Source of the DNA: a bacterium
Lineage (GTDB): Bacteria > Krumholzibacteriota > Krumholzibacteria > LZORAL124-64-63
Assembly (NCBI GenBank): GCA_016873405.1
Contig: VGXH01000019.1
Location: 1-11,629, forward strand
Length of the DNA: 11,629 nucleotides
Reading direction: 5' to 3'
Below the pieces are notes generated by a model. It worked only from the letters and a program-made list of their open reading frames with translations, was not told where the DNA came from and searched no databases. The stretch's first letter is position 1. Each line of letters starts with the position of its first letter. The translations under genes and the position numbers were made by a program. Below, piece by piece: positions 6,791 to 11,629 of this stretch.

Positions 6791-7863
6791 ACGTCGTGGA
6801 CCTGCGCCCGGCCGCGGTGCGCCGATTGACGGCCGCCTGGCAGGCGGACGAGCGCCGCGGGCCGGCTGCCCTGGCAGGCGTCTGGACGCGCCTGGTGGAT
6901 CACTGCCAGACCCGCCGGGCGGCGACCAGACCCGCGCCGCCGGGTGCGGCCCTGGTGGTCTCGGTCGGCAACCTGGCGTTGGGCGGCACGGGCAAGACGC
7001 CGGTCACCGCGCAACTGGCGATCGACCTCGCGGCCGGCGGCCTGAGCGGCGCCGTCCTGACGCGCGGTTACGGTTCGCCCCTGCGGGGACCGTTGGCAGT
7101 GTCCGCGGGCACGACCCAAGCGGGTGACGAGGCGCGCCTGTTAGCGGACCTGCTTGCCGCGACCGGCTGGGCCGTGGTGCAGGCGAGGCGGCGCGCCGAG
7201 GGCCTGGCCTGGCTCATGGCGCGCGAACCGGGGCTGGACGTCGTGCTGGTGGAGGACGGCCACCAGACGGCGGGTCTCGGGCGGCACCTGGACGTGCTGA
7301 TCGTCGCCCCGGACTCGCGGGCTCCGGCCGGCCTGCTGCGACCGCGGGGCGGCCCGGCCGCTCCCTTCGGCCCCTGGCGCGAGTCCGCCGCGGGCGCGGC
7401 GCGGGCGGGCGTCTGGCTGGTCGAGACGCCCGCGGCGGACGCGATTCCGAGGGCGGAACGGCCGGGGACGCTCGTGGCCGGCTTCCGGCGCGAGCATCGG
7501 TTCACGGACGGGGCACCCCCGCCCGGGGCGGTGGTCCTGCTGTCGGGGATCGCGCGGCCGACCGCGTTCGAGGCGGCGGCGCGCGCGCTGTTGCCCCGCG
7601 CGCCGGCGCTGGCCATCCGCTGTCGCGATCATGAGCCCTACGACGAACGGATGCTCGCCAGGATCGACCGCTGGCTCGAACGGGTGCGCCCGGGCGCGGT
7701 GGTGACGACGGCGAAGGACGGGGTCAAGCTGGCGGGCCGGTGGGGGCGGCGGCCGCCCCTGCGGGTGCTCGACCAGCGGGTGCGGTGGACGGGCACGCCG
7801 GCGCTCCCGGACCTGGTCCGGGAGCGCCGCGATGCCGTCCGCCGTGGGAATGCCGCCGTCTAG
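6787..7863 (+). CDS. lpxK: LpxK, tetraacyldisaccharide 4'-kinase (divergent)
   Basis: Phosphorylates the 4' position of the lipid A disaccharide to give lipid IVA, at the cytoplasmic face of the inner membrane. GTG 6787 overlaps the preceding stop (GTGA) and has GAGGGAGG 6 nt upstream; 358 residues (E. coli 328). Seen: VSVGNLALGGTGKTP, the LpxK-type Walker A (Lys70), LTRGYGS, AGDEA (Asp114, matching the catalytic Asp of the family), RDHEPY (Asp281, His282, matching the catalytic His) and TTAKDGVKL near the end. Odd points: the usual DDG-x-QH motif reads EDGHQT (156-161), and the usual LLPAGPLRE segment is loosened to LLRPRGG, with GPWRE a few residues later. The N-terminal membrane helix is also not obvious. 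Identity is clear from the P-loop and the order of motifs, but this is a remote family member. Confidence 0.9.
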   Translation: MNVVDLRPAAVRRLTAAWQADERRGPAALAGVWTRLVDHCQTRRAATRPAPPGAALVVSVGNLALGGTGKTPVTAQLAIDLAAGGLSGAVLTRGYGSPLRGPLAVSAGTTQAGDEARLLADLLAATGWAVVQARRRAEGLAWLMAREPGLDVVLVEDGHQTAGLGRHLDVLIVAPDSRAPAGLLRPRGGPAAPFGPWRESAAGAARAGVWLVETPAADAIPRAERPGTLVAGFRREHRFTDGAPPPGAVVLLSGIARPTAFEAAARALLPRAPALAIRCRDHEPYDERMLARIDRWLERVRPGAVVTTAKDGVKLAGRWGRRPPLRVLDQRVRWTGTPALPDLVRERRDAVRRGNAAV

Positions 7864-8441
7864 TCGTTCTCGCTGACCGCGCCGAGGAACGTCACCGTGG
7901 TGCCGGCCGGGATCGCCACTTCGTTCGTGCTGCCTTCCTCATGCCCGTAGAAGGTCAGACGCAGGTCGGCCTGGAAGACGGTGTCGCCGGCGGGATCAGG
8001 ATACCACGGTTCCTGCTTCATCCGCTGCGGCGCGATCATGAACTGGACGGCGAACTCGTCGTTGATCGGCACCCGCGCGCTCAGCAGGCCGCGGGTGGTG
8101 TTGTACTGGGTCAGCGCGGCCGGCGCGTCGGCGCCGGGGATCCAGACCGCGTCGTAGGACGTGATGATGAAGGCGCTGTAGGCGCCCTCCTCGGGGATCG
8201 TCATCATCGCGTTGCCGGGCCTCGCCCAGAACAGCACCCCCACCATGTCGATCGGCACGTAGTCGTCCGTCGGATTGCCGGCGTCCGAACCGGTGTTCAG
8301 CGCGGCCGACACGACGGGCGTGCCCGCGTTGATCGACTGCACCGAACAGACGACCCGCTGCCATTCGTTGTTGTTGGTCATCTCGCAGCCGGAAAGCAAC
8401 AGCGTCGCCGCGAGCAGGGCGAACAGGACGCGGGATTTCAC
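7860..8441 (-). CDS. Predicted lipoprotein of unknown function
   Basis: A 193-residue protein read from GTG at 8441 down to a TAG. The N-terminus MKSRVLFALLAATLLLSGC is a type II signal peptide with lipobox LSGC (Cys19); Glu follows, so there is no Asp at +2 to hold it in the inner membrane by the E. coli rule. The mature part has a polar Asn-rich stretch (MTNNNEW), then a single compact domain with alternating hydrophobic strands, many Asp/Pro turns, one further Cys (Cys32) and a last part with AIPAGTTVTFLG, suggesting an all-beta fold. No known family was recognised. It stands alone, convergent with lpxK and divergent from nadB. Upstream ATG/GTG codons in the same frame would bury the signal peptide and are not credible starts. 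Confidence 0.85.
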   Translation of the reverse strand: MKSRVLFALLAATLLLSGCEMTNNNEWQRVVCSVQSINAGTPVVSAALNTGSDAGNPTDDYVPIDMVGVLFWARPGNAMMTIPEEGAYSAFIITSYDAVWIPGADAPAALTQYNTTRGLLSARVPINDEFAVQFMIAPQRMKQEPWYPDPAGDTVFQADLRLTFYGHEEGSTNEVAIPAGTTVTFLGAVSEND

Positions 8442-8592
8442 GGTACATCCTCCTGGTGGACAGGCATCCGCCGGCATGGTTATCTTCCACGGCACGAAAG
8501 TGATCGTCCGCCATCCGCTGGCCTTTAGCGCAATCATCGTTCGTGTTCCCAGCGGTTTCCGGGCCAGATCCCCCCCTTCCGGACGGTTTCCC
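8442..8592. promoter_or_regulatory. Divergent intergenic region between the lipoprotein gene and nadB
   Basis: About 150 bp, less GC-rich than its surroundings, that should hold promoters in both directions. No convincing -35/-10 pair was found on either strand. An imperfect dyad is visible: CACGAA at 8493-8498 and TTCGTG at 8540-8545, each flanked on the inner side by a TGAT/ATCA element, about 41 bp apart. It could be a regulator site. A frame reading into nadB is open through here from an ATG at 8476, but the residues it would add look non-protein-like and it has no Shine-Dalgarno. Confidence 0.35.
8449..8454 (-). promoter_or_regulatory. Ribosome binding site of the lipoprotein gene
   Basis: On the - strand AGGAGG (complement of 8449-8454) lies 7 nt before the GTG at 8441-8439. 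This fixes the start so that the product opens with the lipoprotein signal peptide. Confidence 0.75.
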
Positions 8593-10269
8593 GTGGCGCC
8601 CCAGGATTCCCCCGAGACCGTGGTCAGCCGTTGCCTGGTGATCGGTTCCGGAATCGCCGGCTTGCAGTTCGCACTGCTGGCGGCGGGGGCCGGGCCGGTG
8701 CGGGTCGTCACCAAGAAGGAAAGTCGCGAGAGCAGCACGAATTACGCGCAGGGTGGCATCGCGGCCGCGGTGTCGCCGCTGGACGATTTCGAGGCCCATG
8801 TCCAGGACACGCTGGCGGCCGGCGACGGGCTCTGCCGGGAGGAGGCGGTCCGGCGGATGGTCGAGGCGGGGCCGCGCCTGATCGAGCGCCTCCTGGGCTA
8901 CGGCGTCGATTTCACCCGCGACGAGGCGGGCGACGGTTTCGCGTTGGGGCGCGAGGGCGGCCATTCGCGGCGCCGGGTCCTGCACTGCCGAGACCTGACC
9001 GGTCGCGAGATCGAGGGACGCCTGCTGGCGGCCTGCAACGCGCACGCGGGGATCACCGTCGACGAGGACCACATGGGGCTCGAGCTGGTGCGCGGGGCGG
9101 AGGCGGGGCTGACCGGGGCCGCCGCCGCGCGCATCGTCGGGGCGCGCGTGCTGGACCGGCGCACGCGCCGGGAAGTGCTGCACCTGGCGGACGCCGTGGT
9201 GCTGGCGACCGGCGGTTGCGGCAAGGTCTACCTCTACACCAGCAATCCCGACATCGCGACCGGCGACGGCCTGGCCATGGCTTTCCGGGCCGGCGCCGAG
9301 GTGCGCAACCTCGAGTTCGTGCAGTTCCACCCGACGTGCCTCTATCATCCGGCCGCCAAGAGCTTCCTGATCAGCGAGGCCGTGCGCGGCGAGGGCGCGG
9401 TCCTGGTCGACGGTCGCGGCGAGCGGTTCATGGCCCGCCACCACCCGCAGGCGGACCTGGCGCCGCGGGACGCGGTGGCGCGCGCGATCGACCGGGAGAT
9501 GAAGGCCAGCGGCGAGCCGTGCGTGTACCTGGACCTGCGGCACCTCGACCGGGCGATGGTCGAGGCGCGGTTCCCGAACCTGGTGGCGGCCTGCCTTCGC
9601 TTCGGACTGGACATGGCCGGCGAGCCGGTGCCGGTGGTGCCGGCGGCGCACTACATGTGCGGCGGGGTGGCCACGGACCTGGACGCGCGCACGACGCTGC
9701 CCGGGTTGTTCGCGATCGGGGAGACGGCGTGCACGGGCATCCACGGAGCGAACCGGCTGGCCAGCAACTCGCTCCTGGAAGCGGTCTTCTTCGCCGAACG
9801 GGCCGCCGCGGCCGTGGCGAACGAGCCGCGCCTGCTGACCGCCGTCGGCGCGGGCGCGCCGGCGCCGCGCGCGCCCGGCGCGGCGCCGGCGCCTTCGGCC
9901 GCGGCCCCTGCCGTCGTCGTCGAGCACGACTGGGACGAACTGCGGCGCGTGATGTGGGACTACGTGGGCATCGTGCGCGACCGCGAGCGGCTGGAGATCG
10001 CTCTGGGGCGCGTGCGCGCGATCCGCCGCACCGTCGAGACGGTGCGGCGGCGCGCGGCCCCGACCCCGGAAGTGGCGGAACTGGCCAACATCGCGCTGCT
10101 GGGCGAACTGATCGTCGTCTGCGCCCTGGCGCGGCCCGAGAGCCGCGGCCTGCACTTCACCCTGGATCATCCGCGGCGCGTCGACCCGGCGCTGGACTCG
10201 GTCCTTCGGCGCGGCGCGGCGCTGGGCGGCGAGACGGTCTGGGAAGCCCCGGAGTCCGGTGGTGCCTGA
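8593..10269 (+). CDS. nadB: NadB, L-aspartate oxidase
   Basis: FAD enzyme that oxidises L-aspartate to iminoaspartate, which NadA condenses with dihydroxyacetone phosphate to quinolinate in de novo NAD synthesis. 558 residues (E. coli 540). Seen in order: CLVIGSGIAGLQ (Rossmann GxGxxG, 18-23), STNYAQGGIAA, EGGHSRRRVLHC, VVLATGGCG, EFVQFHPT (His246), EAVRGEGA, LAPRDAVARAID (Arg292), PAAHYMCGG (His353), GANRLASNSLLEA, then a helical end with WDYVGIVRDRERLE and ESRGLHFTLD. The three catalytic residues stand at +2 relative to E. coli His244, Arg290 and His351, which supports GTG 8593 as start although its Shine-Dalgarno is weak. The NSLLEA and MWDYVG motifs favour NadB over SdhA/FrdA. An Ala/Pro linker at about 416-437 precedes the C-terminal domain. 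No nadA or nadC is seen here. Confidence 0.95.
   Translation: MAPQDSPETVVSRCLVIGSGIAGLQFALLAAGAGPVRVVTKKESRESSTNYAQGGIAAAVSPLDDFEAHVQDTLAAGDGLCREEAVRRMVEAGPRLIERLLGYGVDFTRDEAGDGFALGREGGHSRRRVLHCRDLTGREIEGRLLAACNAHAGITVDEDHMGLELVRGAEAGLTGAAAARIVGARVLDRRTRREVLHLADAVVLATGGCGKVYLYTSNPDIATGDGLAMAFRAGAEVRNLEFVQFHPTCLYHPAAKSFLISEAVRGEGAVLVDGRGERFMARHHPQADLAPRDAVARAIDREMKASGEPCVYLDLRHLDRAMVEARFPNLVAACLRFGLDMAGEPVPVVPAAHYMCGGVATDLDARTTLPGLFAIGETACTGIHGANRLASNSLLEAVFFAERAAAAVANEPRLLTAVGAGAPAPRAPGAAPAPSAAAPAVVVEHDWDELRRVMWDYVGIVRDRERLEIALGRVRAIRRTVETVRRRAAPTPEVAELANIALLGELIVVCALARPESRGLHFTLDHPRRVDPALDSVLRRGAALGGETVWEAPESGGA
9856..9892 (+). repeat. 15-bp perfect GC-only inverted repeat inside nadB
   Basis: Bases 9856-9870 and 9878-9892 are perfectly complementary over 15 bp, all G and C, with a 7-nt loop (GCGCCCG). 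They lie in a 48-nt run with no A or T (9846-9893) that contains three GGCGCC sites. The codons give an Ala/Pro/Gly linker between the FAD/capping part and the C-terminal helical domain of NadB. Confidence 0.85.
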
Positions 10270-11047
10270 GTCCTGGTGCACCGCGGCCTTCGGGGCCTTC
10301 TATCCCGTGCTCTACGCCCACCGCGACGAGGCCGAGGCGCGGCGCTGCCTGGACCTGCTGCCGCGGCTGGCGCCGCTCGGCGCCGCCGGCGCAGCGCCGG
10401 TGCTGGATCTCGGTTGCGGGGACGGGCGGCACCTGGCGCTGCTGGGCGCGGCCGGCCTGCCCGCGGTGGGCCTGGACCTGTCGGCATCGTTGCTGCGCGC
10501 GGCGCGCAGCCGCGCCGCCGGCCTGGCGCTGGTGCGCGGCGACATGCGCGCGCTGCCGTTCGCGGGCGGCCGCTTCGGCGCCGTGCTGTCCCTGTTCACG
10601 GCCTTCGGCTATTTCGGCGACGAGGGCGGGGACCGCGCGGTGGCGGCCGGCGTCGGGCGCGTGCTGGCCGACGGCGGGCACTGGTTCCTCGACTACCTGG
10701 ATGCCGACCGCGTGCGCGCGGAACTGGCCGCCGGTCCCCTCACTCGCGAGCGGACCGCCGGTCCGCTGGCCGTCCGCGAGACGCGGCGCCTGGACGCGGG
10801 CGCGGTGGCCAAGGACGTCTGCCTGCGGCCGCTGCCGGGGCGCGAGGCGGAGGCCGCCGCGCTGGACGTGGGGGCGGACGGCGTGGCCTACACCGAGTTC
10901 GTCAGGCTGTACGGACTCGCCGAACTGGACTCCCTGGCCGCGGCGGGCGGCCTGCGTCGCGTGGCCGCGGCCGGCGACTACGACGGGGCGCCGTTGGGCC
11001 AGGGCCCGCGCTGGCTGCTGGCGTTCCGCAAGGAGGTGCCGGCATGA
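10259..11047 (+). CDS. Class I SAM-dependent methyltransferase, next to bshC
   Basis: A 262-residue cytoplasmic protein with a single Rossmann-type methyltransferase domain. Seen: VLDLGCGDGRH (48-58, motif I, the SAM-binding glycine loop), VGLDLS (motif II acidic residue), LVRGDMRALPF (motif III region), FGAVLSLFTAFGYFGDEG (motif IV region) and VGRVLADGGHWFLDYLD (motif V/VI). The C-terminal half (about 150-262) is a separate beta-rich part, likely the substrate cap. It overlaps the end of nadB by 11 bp (8 bp if GTG 10262 is used, which has GGAG at a better 7-nt spacing) and overlaps bshC by 4 bp (ATGA). The substrate is not readable from sequence. The position suggests a role with bacillithiol, such as the N-methylation known for NmbA in Chlorobaculum; this is inference. 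Confidence 0.85.
   Translation: MVPESWCTAAFGAFYPVLYAHRDEAEARRCLDLLPRLAPLGAAGAAPVLDLGCGDGRHLALLGAAGLPAVGLDLSASLLRAARSRAAGLALVRGDMRALPFAGGRFGAVLSLFTAFGYFGDEGGDRAVAAGVGRVLADGGHWFLDYLDADRVRAELAAGPLTRERTAGPLAVRETRRLDAGAVAKDVCLRPLPGREAEAAALDVGADGVAYTEFVRLYGLAELDSLAAAGGLRRVAAAGDYDGAPLGQGPRWLLAFRKEVPA
11030..11038 (+). promoter_or_regulatory. Strong ribosome binding site of bshC
   Basis: AAGGAGGTG is a full anti-Shine-Dalgarno match, 5 nt before the ATG at 11044 (7 nt counting from AAGGAGG). It lies inside the end of the methyltransferase gene and gives bshC its own efficient initiation. Confidence 0.75.
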
Positions 11048-11629
11048 CGCTGGCCTGGACGCCCGGAGCGGATCTGGCGACCGGCGGCGCCGGCGGGCCG
11101 GCCTTCGCCCGCTGGCTGCGGTCGGGCGCCGCCGCCGCCGAGACCGCGGCCGCGCTGGCCGGTGCGGCCGTGCCGGGCCGCGCGCCGCTGTTCACCGCCG
11201 ACGAAGGTGAATCCTGGCGGCAGGCGGCGGCACAGGCGGCCGATCCGGTCGAGGCGGCGGGCCTGGCCGCCCTCAGCGCCGGGCGCGCCGACGCCGTGGT
11301 CACCGGGCAGCAGCCGGGCTTCCTCGGCGGACCGGTGCTGACCCTGCTCAAGGCGGCCACGGCCGTGGCGCTGGCGCGCCTCCGCACCGAGCAGGGGCAC
11401 CCCGCGGTGACGGTCTTCTGGTGCGCGGACGATGACGAGGACCTGATCGAGGCGCTGGCGCCCGTCGGCTGGGACGAGGCGTCAGGAGCGGTCCGCGCCG
11501 ACGGCTGGGCGGCGGCGCGCGCCGGCGCGCTGCCGCGCGGCATGATCGGTCCGACCTCAGCACGATCGTGGTGCGGCCCCGGCGCGGCCCTCCTGGCCGC
11601 GGCGGCCGCCGCGCGGCCGGGCGACGGGG
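11044..11629 (+). CDS. bshC: BshC, putative bacillithiol synthase (cysteine-adding enzyme), 3' partial
   Basis: BshC carries out the last step of bacillithiol synthesis, joining cysteine to glucosaminyl-malate. The first 195 residues are present; the frame is open to the window edge (families run to about 540), so the truncation is due to the window. The signature is VVTGQQPGFLGGPVLTLLKA (from about residue 85), matching the BshC motif VTGQQ-x-G-x-x-x-GP-x-x-T-x-x-K, followed by VTVFWCADDDEDLIE (about 123-136), where relatives usually have W-x-A-x-EDHD. Here the His of that motif is Glu132. The N-terminal 80 residues are Ala-rich and diverged. It starts at ATG 11044, overlapping the methyltransferase stop by 4 bp. 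Making the full thiol would also need BshA and BshB, which are not in the window. Confidence 0.88.
   Translation, partial: MTLAWTPGADLATGGAGGPAFARWLRSGAAAAETAAALAGAAVPGRAPLFTADEGESWRQAAAQAADPVEAAGLAALSAGRADAVVTGQQPGFLGGPVLTLLKAATAVALARLRTEQGHPAVTVFWCADDDEDLIEALAPVGWDEASGAVRADGWAAARAGALPRGMIGPTSARSWCGPGAALLAAAAAARPGDG

Noticed and set aside
8476..8592. An N-terminal extension of nadB from ATG 8476
   Set aside because: It has no ribosome site, its residues look unlike a protein, and the catalytic residue spacing fits the start at 8593.
8593..10269. Succinate dehydrogenase or fumarate reductase flavoprotein instead of NadB
   Set aside because: The GGHSRRRVLH, NSLLEA and MWDYVGIVR motifs and the lone gene context without SdhB/C fit L-aspartate oxidase.
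7996..10281. A 761-codon open frame on the - strand opposite nadB
   Set aside because: It has low-complexity Arg/Ala/His/Gln composition and lies antisense to clear nadB. Its last part is only a different frame of the lipoprotein gene.
10386..10400. A 15-nt palindrome (CCGGCGC-A-GCGCCGG) in the methyltransferase gene
   Set aside because: It is short, has a one-base centre and lies in Ala/Gly codons. Such palindromes are common in DNA of this composition.
11044..11629. bshC as a pseudogene, because no stop is reached
   Set aside because: The frame has no stop up to the window edge and the signature motifs are in frame, so the missing end is due to the window.

Overview
This is a chromosomal window of about 11.6 kb from a high-GC (roughly 70%, judged by eye), diderm, LPS-making bacterium. 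Coding density is very high, most starts are GTG and several gene junctions overlap. Three features point, by inference, to a high-GC lineage of the FCB superphylum or a neighbour (Gemmatimonadota, Eisenbacteria, Krumholzibacteriota and similar) rather than to Proteobacteria: LpxC is fused to FabZ, as in Bacteroidota and relatives; a bacillithiol-type BshC is present; and the lipid A genes have a compact order. No tRNA, rRNA, CRISPR array, insertion sequence or phage gene was seen.

Region 1 (1-7863, + strand) is an outer-membrane assembly and lipid A gene run: the bamA beta-barrel (5' end cut by the window), skp/ompH, lpxD, lpxC-fabZ, lpxA, lpxB, a DUF374-type acyltransferase, and lpxK. The proteins cover insertion of outer-membrane proteins (BamA, Skp) and most of the cytoplasmic Raetz pathway from UDP-GlcNAc to lipid IVA. 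The UDP-diacylglucosamine hydrolase (LpxH/LpxI/LpxG) and the Kdo transferase WaaA are not in the window. Several junctions touch or overlap: lpxD/lpxC, lpxB/DUF374 and DUF374/lpxK. This suggests tight translational coupling. The one sizeable gap (1586-1767, before lpxD) contains a TTGACA box that might be an internal promoter.

Region 2 (7860-8441, - strand) is a single predicted lipoprotein of unknown function. It converges on lpxK, and one palindromic CTAG supplies the stop codons on both strands. A 150-bp divergent intergenic region separates it from region 3.

Region 3 (8593-11629, + strand) is a second overlapping gene run: nadB (L-aspartate oxidase, NAD synthesis), a class I SAM-dependent methyltransferase, and the 5' part of bshC (last step of bacillithiol synthesis). 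The 4-bp overlap of methyltransferase and bshC makes the methyltransferase a candidate for modifying the thiol, for example to N-methyl-bacillithiol. That is the most interesting hypothesis here. A perfect 15-bp GC-only hairpin inside nadB, coding for an Ala/Pro-rich linker, is the most unusual sequence structure.
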